From positions 6,728 through 70,727 of the forward strand of contig JBNLBT010000006.1 in the NCBI GenBank assembly GCA_050303435.1: a stretch of DNA of 64,000 nt, given 5' to 3'. The notes under the pieces were generated by a model. It had not been told where the DNA came from. It ran no database searches and saw only the letters and a list, made by a program, of their open reading frames with translations. Of the stretch, positions 48,938 to 57,807 are shown one piece after another; within the stretch, counting starts at the first letter, position 1; every line of letters begins with the position of its first letter. The translations under genes and the position numbers were made by a program. The DNA is from JBNLBT01 sp050303435 (lineage in GTDB: Bacteria; Pseudomonadota; Gammaproteobacteria; Xanthomonadales; Marinicellaceae).

Positions 48938-51900
48938 GAGCGCAGTATATCAAATAGGCGATAAATTGCATCAATTCGTTGCTGCGCCTGCGGTGCGTCC
49001 TGAAGCATGCGCAGGCCGTTGTCGGGCAGGGGCTTGTAGACATCCGGTTGTTGCTGCACCAGACGGATCAAAGCGGCAAAACGCGCGTCGTTCTGGTCGC
49101 TGAAACGCACATCCGCGCTTTCGTGATTCATCAGGATGGAGCGGATGTTCAATTCGCGCGCGCGCAACTTGATTTTCAGCAGATCAAACAGGTTTTTCGC
49201 CGCCTCCGGCAACAAGCCGAAGCGGTCGATCACTTCTCTGCGAATTTCATCCAGGGCGTCTTCGTTGCTGGCGTTGTTCATGCGTTTGTAAATTGACAAG
49301 CGGGTGAACACATCAAAAATATAATCCTCCGGCAGCAGCGCGGGGATGTTCAGTTCGACTTCGGTGTGTTCCCGTTCATCCTGCAGCAGATCAATGTCCT
49401 GGCCCTGTTTCAGCGCCTCCACCGCACGTTCCAGCAATTCGCAATACAAATTGAAGCCAATGGTCTGAATCTGGCCGGACTGTTCATCGCCCAGCAATTC
49501 GCCGGTGCCGCGGATTTCCATGTCGTGGGTGGCCAGCGTGAATCCGGCGCCGAGTTCTTCCAGCGAACTCAGGGCTTCCAGGCGTTTCTGCGCGTCGCGG
49601 CTGATGGCTTTCCAGCCCGGTATGATCAGAAAGGCAAAGGCCTTGTGGTGCGAGCGGCCCACGCGACCGCGCAATTGATGCAGTTGCGCCAGGCCCAGTT
49701 TGTCCGCGCGATTGATCAGTATGGTGTTGGCGGTGGGGATGTCGATGCCACTTTCGATGATGGTGGTGCACACCAGAATGTTGAAGCGCTGTTTGTAAAA
49801 ATCCACCATCACCGACTGCAGGTCCTGTTCATGCATTTGTCCGTGCGCCACCCGCACCCGCGCGGCAGGCATGATCTTTTGCACGCTTTCGGCCACCCGT
49901 TCAATGGTTTGCACTTCGTTGTGCAGGAAATACACCTGGCCGCCGCGCTGAATTTCCCGCTGGCAGGCTTCGCGGATCACCGATTCGTCCCATTCGATCA
50001 CCTGGGTGTTGACCGACAGACGGGCTTTCGGTGGCGTGGCGATGATGGACAAATCGCGCAAACCGGACAGGGCGGTGTTGAGGGTGCGCGGAATTGGTGT
50101 GGCGGTCAGGGTCAGAATGTCCACATCGGCGCGCAGTTGCTTGAGGCGCTCCTTCTGCCGCACTCCGAAGCGGTGTTCCTCGTCGATGATGATCAGACCC
50201 AGTTGTTTGAAACGGATGTCTTTTTGCAGCAGCTTGTGGGTGCCGATGACGATGTCCACGCTGCCCAGTTCAAGGCCTTTGAGCACCTCGGTGGTTTTTT
50301 TGCCGGCGACAAAGCGCGACAGCAATTCAACCCGGATCGGGCTGTGTGCAAAACGGTCGAGGAAGTTGTCGTAATGCTGCTGGGCCAGCAACGTGGTGGG
50401 CACCAACAGGGCCACCTGACGGCCGGCGTTGGCCACCGCGAAGGCGGAACGCATGGCCACTTCGGTTTTGCCGAATCCGACGTCGCCACACACCACCCGG
50501 TCCATCATGCGTTGACTTTGCAGATCGTCCAGCACCGCGTCAATGGCGCGCTGCTGATCCTCGGTTTCCTCAAATGGAAAGCCCTGGCAAAACTGCTCGT
50601 AGTCGCCGCGGTCCAGGCGCAGCTCGGCGCCGCTTTTGCTGGCGCGAACCGCGTACAAAGACAGCAGTTCCGCGGCCACGTCGCGGATTTTGCGCGCGGC
50701 TTTTTCCTTGGCCTTGCTCCACTGATCGCTGCCCAGTTTATGCCACGGCGCGGATTCCTCGCTGGCACCGGTGTAGCGTGAAACCAGATGCAAGGATGCC
50801 ACCGGCACAAACAATTTGTCGCCGCCCAGGTATTCGATTTCCAGGTATTCCGATTCGCCGTCGTAGTCCAACGCCTTGAGGCCGCGGTAGCGGCCCACAC
50901 CGTGGTCGATGTGCACAATCGGTGAGCCCAGGTGCAAATCGGTGAGGTTGCTGATCACGTCTTCCGGGTTGATGCGGAATTTCTTGCTTTGCCGGGCGCG
51001 ATTGACGCGTTTGCCAAACAGGCAGCCTTCATCCAGCACCACAAAGGGCTGTGCACCGCCCATCTGCACGCCCAGTGAGATCGGCGCAATGGTCAGTCCC
51101 AGGGTGGTCTCGCCGTCGATGAAGGCGCCGATGTCCGGGGTCTGTTGAAAAGCCACTTTGGCCTGGCGCAATTTGCGTTCGATCAAATCCGCCCGTCCAG
51201 CCGAATCGGCGCAGATCAGCGTGCGTTGCGGCAGGGCATTCAGCCAGTCACCCAGCGATTGACCGGCCTCGGCATTGAATTGCGGCGGCAGGCGCGTACT
51301 GAACGTAGCATCGGGGGCCTCGACGCCGCTGTTCAGGTGCAGATTGTGTTGCGCATCCAGGCGTTGCAACACCGCATCGACACTCAGGTACAGCGCCGCC
51401 GGCGGCAGCACCGGTCTTTGCAGGTCGTGGTTGCGTGACTGGTGACGTGCGTGGATCTGTTTGTCCCAGGTGCGCAGCACCGCGGCCGAATCGCTGCAGT
51501 GCACAAACAGGGTGTCCTCCGGCAAATAGTCAAACAGATCGCTGAGGCCATCGTGAAACAGCGGCAGGTATTGTTCAATGCCGGAGAATCGAATGGCTTT
51601 GCGCACGTCCTGATAAATCGGCGATTTTTGCGGGCTGATCTCGAACTGCTCGCGGAAATGCCCCATGAAGCGTTCTCGGGCGGCGTCATCAAACGGATAT
51701 TCTCCGGCCGGCAGCACGCGAATTTCATCCACCTGTGCCACCGAACGCTGGGTTTCCGGATCAAAGCGACGGATGCTTTCAATTTCGTCGTCGAACAGTT
51801 CGATGCGGTAGGCGTGTTCGGAACCGCCGGGAAACAGATCCAGCAGGCCGCCGCGCACCGCCATTTCACCGTTTTCGCGCACTTCAGGCACGTGCACGTA

Positions 51901-52347
51901 GCCATTGCGCTCCAGCAGGGCGCGCTGCGCGTGCAAATCAAATTTCTGGCCGCTGTGCAACACCACGCTGCGTCCCATGATGTGGCTTTTCGGTGGAATG
52001 CGTTGCATCAGGTTGCTCAGCGGCATCACCACCACCGCCTGGGTTTGCTGCGTGCACAGCTGATACAAAAAATGCATGCGTTCCGAAACGATTTCCGGGT
52101 TTGGAGAAAACACGTCGTAGGGCAGGGTGTCCCAGCTGGGAAAGTGCAGGGTGTTGACCGGCCGGTGTTTGAGACACAGATTGAGATCGGCTTCCAGGCG
52201 CTGGGAGTGGTGCACCGAATCACACAGCACGACAATCAGGCGCTTTGAGGCCGCGCTGATTTCGGCAATCGCCAGTGGCAATGCCAGGCCGCGCAGCTGC
52301 TGCCAGTGCTGGTGGTGTGCGCTTGGATCCGGTGTTGCAAACAGCAT
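48934..52347 (-). CDS. mfd: Transcription-repair coupling factor
   Basis: A 1,137-residue helicase-like ATPase. It shows the UvrB-homologous N-terminus (LHFPSWDTLPYDVFSPNPEIVSERM), a CarD-like RNA polymerase-interaction domain (GSPIVHIDHGVGRYRGL), Walker A GDVGFGKTEVAMR, DEEHRFG, and the motor LTATPIPRTLNTALSGLRDLS, ending in the TRCF domain (TRLSIYKRM). It removes RNA polymerase stalled at lesions and recruits UvrA. The frame is open to 52587; ATG 52347 best fits the family start, while ATG 52404 remains possible. mfd, csiV and yceI form an overlapping unit. Confidence 0.95.
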   Translation of the reverse strand: MLFATPDPSAHHQHWQQLRGLALPLAIAEISAASKRLIVVLCDSVHHSQRLEADLNLCLKHRPVNTLHFPSWDTLPYDVFSPNPEIVSERMHFLYQLCTQQTQAVVVMPLSNLMQRIPPKSHIMGRSVVLHSGQKFDLHAQRALLERNGYVHVPEVRENGEMAVRGGLLDLFPGGSEHAYRIELFDDEIESIRRFDPETQRSVAQVDEIRVLPAGEYPFDDAARERFMGHFREQFEISPQKSPIYQDVRKAIRFSGIEQYLPLFHDGLSDLFDYLPEDTLFVHCSDSAAVLRTWDKQIHARHQSRNHDLQRPVLPPAALYLSVDAVLQRLDAQHNLHLNSGVEAPDATFSTRLPPQFNAEAGQSLGDWLNALPQRTLICADSAGRADLIERKLRQAKVAFQQTPDIGAFIDGETTLGLTIAPISLGVQMGGAQPFVVLDEGCLFGKRVNRARQSKKFRINPEDVISNLTDLHLGSPIVHIDHGVGRYRGLKALDYDGESEYLEIEYLGGDKLFVPVASLHLVSRYTGASEESAPWHKLGSDQWSKAKEKAARKIRDVAAELLSLYAVRASKSGAELRLDRGDYEQFCQGFPFEETEDQQRAIDAVLDDLQSQRMMDRVVCGDVGFGKTEVAMRSAFAVANAGRQVALLVPTTLLAQQHYDNFLDRFAHSPIRVELLSRFVAGKKTTEVLKGLELGSVDIVIGTHKLLQKDIRFKQLGLIIIDEEHRFGVRQKERLKQLRADVDILTLTATPIPRTLNTALSGLRDLSIIATPPKARLSVNTQVIEWDESVIREACQREIQRGGQVYFLHNEVQTIERVAESVQKIMPAARVRVAHGQMHEQDLQSVMVDFYKQRFNILVCTTIIESGIDIPTANTILINRADKLGLAQLHQLRGRVGRSHHKAFAFLIIPGWKAISRDAQKRLEALSSLEELGAGFTLATHDMEIRGTGELLGDEQSGQIQTIGFNLYCELLERAVEALKQGQDIDLLQDEREHTEVELNIPALLPEDYIFDVFTRLSIYKRMNNASNEDALDEIRREVIDRFGLLPEAAKNLFDLLKIKLRARELNIRSILMNHESADVRFSDQNDARFAALIRLVQQQPDVYKPLPDNGLRMLQDAPQAQQRIDAIYRLFDILRS

Positions 52348-52474
52348 GCGGGCACGCTCGCGTGGAAAAGCCGGGCATTTTACCACAGCCGTGTGTTGTT
52401 GCATCACTGGCGTGTACGCGCTGGCCGGGCGCTTTTTCGGGGCGCCGTTGCTGCACCGCGGGCATGAAAAGGCT

Positions 52475-52502
52475 TTGCATTTGCCTGCAGACCTGTTAAA
52501 AT
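52475..52502 (+). promoter_or_regulatory. Promoter of the rpsF operon
   Basis: TTGCAT (52475-52480), a 16-base spacer and TAAAAT (52497-52502), about 90 bases before rpsF. It lies upstream of, and divergent from, the mfd start. Confidence 0.6.
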
Positions 52503-52592
52503 CGCGCCTCATTTTTCCTTGCTGCACCGGGCAGCCCGGCACCAGGCCGGCGTTGCGACGGGTGGCTTTTAGAACCGAAAGGAGCACAAAAC

Positions 52593-53030
52593 ATGAGACA
52601 TTATGAAATCGTGATGCTGGTGCATCCCGATCAAAGCGAGCAGTTGCCCGCGATGATCGAGCGCTACTCCGGCACCATCGCCAAAGGCAATGGCGTGATT
52701 CACCGCTCGGAAGACTGGGGTCGCCGCCAACTGGCTTACCCGATCGAGCGCCTGCACAAGGCCCACTATTACCTGATGAACATTGAATGCGATAAAGAAG
52801 TGATCGATGAAGTGATCGACGCGTTTCGTTTCAATGACGCGATCCTTCGCCACATGGTGATCAACAAGAAAGCCGCGGTCAGTGAAGATTCCCCGCTCAA
52901 GAAAGTAGAGGATGAAGCACCGAAAAAACCCGCCGCTGACGCCAAAGGCGTCGATGAAAAAGGCGTCAGAGACGATGATTCGGACACCGATGCCGACGAC
53001 GATGACGACGACACCCAAGCAAACGATTAA
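52593..53030 (+). CDS. rpsF: 30S ribosomal protein S6
   Basis: A 145-residue S6. It starts MRHYEIVMLVHPDQSEQLPAMIERY, has EDWGRRQLAYPIERLHKAHYYLMN and ends in a long acidic tail (DSDTDADDDDDDTQAND). The tail is longer and richer in aspartate than in E. coli, where RimK adds glutamates. GAAAGGAG precedes the ATG. First gene of the ribosomal unit. Confidence 0.97.
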   Translation: MRHYEIVMLVHPDQSEQLPAMIERYSGTIAKGNGVIHRSEDWGRRQLAYPIERLHKAHYYLMNIECDKEVIDEVIDAFRFNDAILRHMVINKKAAVSEDSPLKKVEDEAPKKPAADAKGVDEKGVRDDDSDTDADDDDDDTQAND

Positions 53031-53041
53031 AGGAGAGCATC

Positions 53042-53296
53042 ATGGCCAGACCTAAAAATGCGCCCCGTCGCAGAAGCCACAGACACATCAGCAGAACCTG
53101 CCGTTTCACCGCAGAGGGCATTGCTGAGGTGGATTACAAAGACGTCGACCTGCTCAAGCAGTTCGTCACCGAAACCGGCAAAATCATTCCCAGCCGCATC
53201 ACCGGCACCAAGGCCCGCTACCAGCGTCAGCTGTCCACAGCGGTCAAGCGCGCGCGCTATCTGGCGCTGCTGCCATTCTGTGATCAGCACAACTGA
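53042..53296 (+). CDS. rpsR: 30S ribosomal protein S18
   Basis: An 84-residue S18 with CRFTAEGIAEVDYKDVDLL and FVTETGKIIPSRITGTKARYQRQL. It lies 11 bases after rpsF with AGGAG before the ATG. No priB gene sits between rpsF and rpsR, unlike in E. coli. Confidence 0.97.
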   Translation: MARPKNAPRRRSHRHISRTCRFTAEGIAEVDYKDVDLLKQFVTETGKIIPSRITGTKARYQRQLSTAVKRARYLALLPFCDQHN

Positions 53297-53307
53297 GGAG
53301 TGAGCAC

Positions 53308-53790
53308 ATGCAAGTGATTTTATTGGAAACCATTCACAACCTGGGCAACCTGGGCGACATCGTCTCGGTCAAGCCGGGTTACGCGCGCAATTACCTGATT
53401 CCCAACAAAATGGCCTCGCGCGCCACTGAAGACAACATCAAGGCCTTTGAACAGCGCAAGACCGAGTTGCTGGCCAAAGAAAAAGAAACCCTGGCCGCCG
53501 CTCAGGCACGCGCTGAATCCGTGTCCGGACTGTCGCTGTCGATTGATGCCAACGCCAGCCCCGAAGGCCACCTGTACGGTTCGGTTGGTCCGCGTGAAAT
53601 CGCGGAAAAACTGACCGAAAGCGGGTTCCCGGTTGATCCCACCGAAGTCATTCTGGTGGACGGCGTGTTCAAGCACGTGGGTGAATACAGCGTCAAGCTG
53701 ATGTTCCACGCCGATGTGGAAACTGAGTTCAAACTCACCGTGGACGCGACGGAAGCCGAAGAAGCCCCGGAGATTGCACCGGAAAGCTGA
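53308..53790 (+). CDS. rplI: 50S ribosomal protein L9
   Basis: A 160-residue L9. The N-domain reads MQVILLETIHNLGNLGDIV with GYARNYLIP, followed by the long connecting helix and the C-domain LYGSVGPREIAEKL and VDPTEVILVDGVFKHVGEYSVKL. A short acidic extension ends it. It follows rpsR by 11 bases and ends at an intrinsic terminator. Confidence 0.97.
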   Translation: MQVILLETIHNLGNLGDIVSVKPGYARNYLIPNKMASRATEDNIKAFEQRKTELLAKEKETLAAAQARAESVSGLSLSIDANASPEGHLYGSVGPREIAEKLTESGFPVDPTEVILVDGVFKHVGEYSVKLMFHADVETEFKLTVDATEAEEAPEIAPES

Positions 53791-53813
53791 CGCGAGGCGC
53801 CACAGAAACATCG

Positions 53814-53842
53814 AGCCGGCCTTTTGTGCCGGCTTTTTTTTT
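53814..53842 (+). terminator. Terminator of the rpsF-rpsR-rplI operon
   Basis: AGCCGGC (53814-53820) pairs with GCCGGCT (53828-53834) around a 7-base loop, with an unbroken T-run to 53842. Confidence 0.9.
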
Positions 53843-53868
53843 ACTCGTGCCGTTGAACCGGCTATAAT
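53840..53868 (+). promoter_or_regulatory. Promoter of dnaB
   Basis: TTTACT (53840-53845), a 17-base spacer and a perfect TATAAT (53863-53868) directly after the rplI terminator, leaving a leader of about 20 bases before the ATG at 53895. Confidence 0.6.
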
Positions 53869-53894
53869 AAATCCCTTTGCAATCTCAGGCCCCA

Positions 53895-55277
53895 ATGGCG
53901 CAAACCCGGCAACAGTCAAACAACATAGAAAACCTCAAGGTGCCGCCGCATTCAGTGGAAGCTGAAAAAGCGGTGATTGGCGGCTTGCTGCTGGTGTCTT
54001 CGGCCTGGGACCGGGTCTCCGATCGGCTCAGCGAGGAAGATTTTTATCACAAAAATCACCGCCTGATCTATCAGGCCATCAAAGCCATCAACCGGGACGC
54101 CAACGCCTGCGACGTGGTGACAGTCAGCGACTGGTTGATTTCGCACAAGCTGGACGACCAGACCGGCGGGCTGGAATACTTGGCGGAAATCGCCGGCAAC
54201 ACGGCCGGGGCCGCCAACATCGAAGCACACGCCGACATCGTGCGGGAAAAATCCATCCTGCGTCAGTTGATAGAAATCGGCTCGCAACTGACCGAGAAAG
54301 GCTTCAATTCGGACGGCGAGGCCAGCGGTGAGATTCTTGAAGCGGCAGAGAAAATGGTCTTTCAGATCCGCGAACAGACTTTGCGCACGCGCTCCGGCTT
54401 TCAGAACATCGAGGACGTGTTGTCCGACACCATCGAAGTGCTGGAAAAACTCACCGAGAACGAAGGCGACATCACCGGATTGCCGTATGGATTCAATGAC
54501 CTGGACGATTTGACCTCCGGCTTGCAGCGCTCCGATTTGATCATTGTGGCCGGCCGCCCGGCCATGGGCAAGACCTCGTTCTCCATGAACATCGCGGAAA
54601 AAGCGGCGATCAAATACGACGCATCGGTGGCCATCTTCAGCATGGAAATGTCGGCGGTGCAGCTGGTGATGCGGATGTTCTCATCGCTGGCGCGCATCAA
54701 CCAGCGCAACCTGCGCAGCGGGCGCATCCGCGACGAAGAGTGGCCGCGCATCGGCCAGGCCCAACAGCTTTTGCACCAATCCAAACTGTTCATCGACGAC
54801 ACCCCGGCGCTGTCACCGGCCGAGGTGCGCGCCCGCGCGCGGCGCCTGAAACGCAAACATGGCCTGGATTTGATCGTGATCGATTACCTGCAGCTGATGC
54901 AGGTGCCGGGCAACAACGAAAACCGCGCCACCGAGATCTCTGAAATTTCGCGCACACTGAAAGCCATTGCCAAGGAACTGGACGTGCCGGTGATCGCGCT
55001 GTCGCAGCTCAACCGCTCACTGGAACAGCGCCCCAACAAACGCCCGGTGATGTCCGATCTGCGTGAATCCGGTGCCATCGAACAGGACGCTGATCTGATC
55101 ATTTTCATCTACCGCGATGAAGTGTACAACGAAGATTCACCGCACAAGGGCAAGGCCGAGATCATCGTCGGCAAACACAGAAACGGCGCCACCGGCACCG
55201 TGCCGCTGACCTTCCTGGGTGAATACACCCGCTTTGAGAATTTTCAGGACGACATCGTCATCGACGCGGCGCACTGA
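53895..55277 (+). CDS. dnaB: Replicative DNA helicase
   Basis: A 460-residue DnaB. N-terminal domain: PPHSVEAEKAVIGGLLL to the linker; RecA-like ATPase domain with Walker A VAGRPAMGKTSFSMN, VAIFSMEMSAVQLVMRM, Walker B LIVIDYLQLMQVPG, LSQLNRSLEQRPNKRPVMSDLRESGAIEQDADLI and a final KHRNGATGTV. It unwinds DNA at the replication fork as a hexamer. No intein is present. ATG at 53895 follows CAGG; an upstream TTG at 53877 adds six residues and overlaps the predicted transcript start region. Confidence 0.97.
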   Translation: MAQTRQQSNNIENLKVPPHSVEAEKAVIGGLLLVSSAWDRVSDRLSEEDFYHKNHRLIYQAIKAINRDANACDVVTVSDWLISHKLDDQTGGLEYLAEIAGNTAGAANIEAHADIVREKSILRQLIEIGSQLTEKGFNSDGEASGEILEAAEKMVFQIREQTLRTRSGFQNIEDVLSDTIEVLEKLTENEGDITGLPYGFNDLDDLTSGLQRSDLIIVAGRPAMGKTSFSMNIAEKAAIKYDASVAIFSMEMSAVQLVMRMFSSLARINQRNLRSGRIRDEEWPRIGQAQQLLHQSKLFIDDTPALSPAEVRARARRLKRKHGLDLIVIDYLQLMQVPGNNENRATEISEISRTLKAIAKELDVPVIALSQLNRSLEQRPNKRPVMSDLRESGAIEQDADLIIFIYRDEVYNEDSPHKGKAEIIVGKHRNGATGTVPLTFLGEYTRFENFQDDIVIDAAH

Positions 55278-55383
55278 TTCGCAGGTACTTCGGCCTTGAA
55301 CCCATCGACCGCAGCAGCCCCACACCGCACCCGCCCAATGTTCGGCTGCGCCGGTTTCATTGCAGCCCTGAGGCGCGTCTGAT

Positions 55384-56463
55384 ATGCCACGCTCCCGCGG
55401 CACGCGCGCCGTCATCGATCTGTCCGCGATTCGCGAAAATCTGCAGGTGTTCAGGGGCTTGCATGCCGGGCCCATCATTGCCGTGGTGAAAGCCGATGCC
55501 TACGGACACGGCCTGGTTCAGGTGGTGCCACAGCTGGCCGACGTCGATGCCTTTGCCGTGGCCACACTGGGTGAGGCGCTGCAAGTGCGCGGGGTGGATT
55601 CACAGCGACGCATTTTGTTGCTCGAAGGGGTGTTCAATGAAAAAGAAATGCAGCGCGCGGTGGCCGAACGTCTGGATCCGGTGCTGCATCAGGACTATCA
55701 GCTGGATCTGCTCGATGCCGTGCCGACCTCCGCGCGCATCGACGTGTGGCTGAAACTGGACACCGGCATGAATCGGCTGGGCTTTGCACCGCATCGCATG
55801 CAGGCGCTGGTGCAACGATTGCGCGATCACCGCGCGGTGCGGCGGGTGCGGCTGATGACCCATTACGCGCAGTCCGATCAGCCCGACTGCGCACAGACGC
55901 GCGCGCAGCGCGACGCCAATCGGGCGGTGCAGGGCGCCGGTCTTGAGTATTCGTTCAGCAACACCGCGGCGGTGCTGGGTGGACTGGCCGACGCGGCCGA
56001 ATGGGCGCGCATCGGCATCGGCATGTTCGGCATTTCACCGATTTCAGGTCAAACCGGCGCACAACACGGCCTGCGCCCGGCGATGCAATTGCTGGCCAAA
56101 GTGATTGCAGTCAAAGAAGTGGCCGCCGGTGGCACCATCGGCTACGGCGCGGTGTACACCTGTCCGCACGATCTGCGCGTGGCCATCGTTGGCATTGGCT
56201 ACGCCGACGGCTATCCGTGGAGCCGCGAGTTGCAGGGCCAGTGCCGCGTCGGTGAACGGCTGTGTCGCATCGTTGGTCGCGTGTCGATGGACATGCTGGC
56301 GGTGGACATCAGTGAACTGCCACAGGTTAAATGCGGCGACGATGTGCTGCTGTGGGGCGATGCGCTGCCAGCCGAGCAACTGGCCGATTCACTGGATTTG
56401 ATTCCTTATGTGCTGACCTGTGGCATCACCCGGCGGGTGCAATTTAAACATGAAAAGCATTGA
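55384..56463 (+). CDS. alr: Alanine racemase
   Basis: A 359-residue PLP enzyme. The PLP lysine is in IIAVVKADAYGHGL; the catalytic tyrosine is in VGIGYADGYPW, and the C-domain shows RIVGRVSMDMLAVDIS. It makes D-alanine for peptidoglycan. The arrangement dnaB-alr is common in gammaproteobacteria. The stop overlaps the next gene's start by 14 bases. Confidence 0.95.
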   Translation: MPRSRGTRAVIDLSAIRENLQVFRGLHAGPIIAVVKADAYGHGLVQVVPQLADVDAFAVATLGEALQVRGVDSQRRILLLEGVFNEKEMQRAVAERLDPVLHQDYQLDLLDAVPTSARIDVWLKLDTGMNRLGFAPHRMQALVQRLRDHRAVRRVRLMTHYAQSDQPDCAQTRAQRDANRAVQGAGLEYSFSNTAAVLGGLADAAEWARIGIGMFGISPISGQTGAQHGLRPAMQLLAKVIAVKEVAAGGTIGYGAVYTCPHDLRVAIVGIGYADGYPWSRELQGQCRVGERLCRIVGRVSMDMLAVDISELPQVKCGDDVLLWGDALPAEQLADSLDLIPYVLTCGITRRVQFKHEKH

Positions 56464-57715
56464 ACAGTTCAAACACCTGGTGAAGCCCGGCGAGCGACTG
56501 CTGCTGGCCTTGTCGTTTGCCTACTTTTTCTTTTTGCTGGCCGGCTATTTTGTCTTGCGACCGATTCGCGAACAAATGGGCGTGGCCGTTGGCGTGGACA
56601 ATTACAAGTGGCTGTACCTCGGCACGCTGGTGACCATGCTCAGTGTGCAACCAATTTACGGCGCCATCGTGTCGCGCTACACCCGACGGGTTTTTCTGCC
56701 GTACATCTACGCCTTTTTCACCTCCATGATTCTGCTGTTCTGGATTGGCTTGACCGTCCTCGGCGGTGAATCCTGGCTGGCGCGGGCTTTTTTTATTTTC
56801 ATCAGTGTGTACAACCTGTTTGTGGTGTCGCTGTTCTGGAGTTTCATGGCCGACATATACACACCGGCGCAAGGCAAGCGGCTGTATGGTCTCATCGCCG
56901 CCGGCGGCAGCACCGGCGGCATCGTCGGCCCGCTGTTGACCAGTTTTCTGGTGAAACACACCGGCACAGTCAATCTGTTGTTGTTTGCCGTGTTAATGAT
57001 GGTCTGTGTGTTGCTGATTCTGCTCAAATTGCGGCTTTTCGCGCGCGATTCGGAGGTCAACCGTGAAGTGCCCATGGGTGGCAGCGCCCTGGAAGGCATC
57101 CGCCTGGTGTTTTCATCGCGCTTCCTGCAACAGATCGCCCTGATGACGATCCTGGCTGTATTGATTGGCTCGGTGCTGTACTATTTTCAGGGGCATTTTA
57201 TTCAGAACCACGTGATCGGCGCCGATCGGCAAACCCGCGCGTTCAGTCTGATCAACACCGCAACCAATGCCATCACGTTGTTTTTCCAGTTCGTGCTGAC
57301 CCCTTACCTGATGCAGAACGTGCGCATCCCCCGCATCCTGGCGATCCTGCCAAGCCTGATGGTGCTGGCGCTGGCGCTGATCGGTCTGGTGCCACTGATT
57401 CAGGTCGCGCTCGGCGCCATCATTCTGCAACGTTCGGGCGCCTACGGATTGATGAAACCGCCATCGGACTGGCTGTTCATCGCGCTGGATCAGCAGACCA
57501 AATACAAATTCAAGAATTTCCTCGATACCGTCATCTACCGCATTGGAGACGTTTTTGCACAGACGCTGTTCATTCCGCTGGTGCTGTGGCTGGTGGTGGA
57601 CATCCGTTTATTGGCCCTGGTGGCCATGTTGATGGCGGGCTTGTGGGTGTGGAACGCCTACACCGTCGGACGCATGGCGATGGCGTTGCAGCCGGACAAC
57701 GGCCGGCAAAATTGA
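56450..57715 (+). CDS. NTP/NDP-exchange-type membrane transporter
   Basis: A 421-residue protein with about 12 helices. The segments SFAYFFFLLAGYFVLRPIREQMGV at the start and LQRSGAYGLMKPPSDWLFIALDQQTKYKFKNFLDTVIYRIGDV late match the Npt/Tlc nucleotide transporter-like family as I recall it. In intracellular parasites these import ATP; relatives in free-living bacteria have no proven substrate. ATG at 56450 is favoured over an upstream start that adds ten residues. It is coupled to alr by a 14-base overlap. Confidence 0.8.
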   Translation: MKSIEQFKHLVKPGERLLLALSFAYFFFLLAGYFVLRPIREQMGVAVGVDNYKWLYLGTLVTMLSVQPIYGAIVSRYTRRVFLPYIYAFFTSMILLFWIGLTVLGGESWLARAFFIFISVYNLFVVSLFWSFMADIYTPAQGKRLYGLIAAGGSTGGIVGPLLTSFLVKHTGTVNLLLFAVLMMVCVLLILLKLRLFARDSEVNREVPMGGSALEGIRLVFSSRFLQQIALMTILAVLIGSVLYYFQGHFIQNHVIGADRQTRAFSLINTATNAITLFFQFVLTPYLMQNVRIPRILAILPSLMVLALALIGLVPLIQVALGAIILQRSGAYGLMKPPSDWLFIALDQQTKYKFKNFLDTVIYRIGDVFAQTLFIPLVLWLVVDIRLLALVAMLMAGLWVWNAYTVGRMAMALQPDNGRQN

Positions 57716-57723
57716 AGCGTGAT

Positions 57724-57767
57724 TGTCACATCAATCACACAGGCGGTGTTTACACTGGAGATTAATA
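57724..57767 (+). promoter_or_regulatory. CRP-like site and -10-like box before the GMC oxidoreductase
   Basis: TGTCA-CATCAA-TCACA (57724-57739) differs from TGTGA-N6-TCACA at one base. A TTAATA at 57762-57767 would start transcription near 57774, putting the site centre at about -42, a class II activator position. The region also forms a 7-base hairpin (GTGATTG/CAATCAC, 57719-57738). Confidence 0.35.
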
Positions 57768-57807
57768 AAGCCATGAAGCGAATGTCAATTGAACCCATGG
57801 TGCACGC

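Noticed and set aside
52347..52587. N-terminal extension of Mfd by 80 residues
   Set aside because: The added residues do not look like Mfd, lie over the rpsF promoter region, and the family start fits the ATG at 52347.
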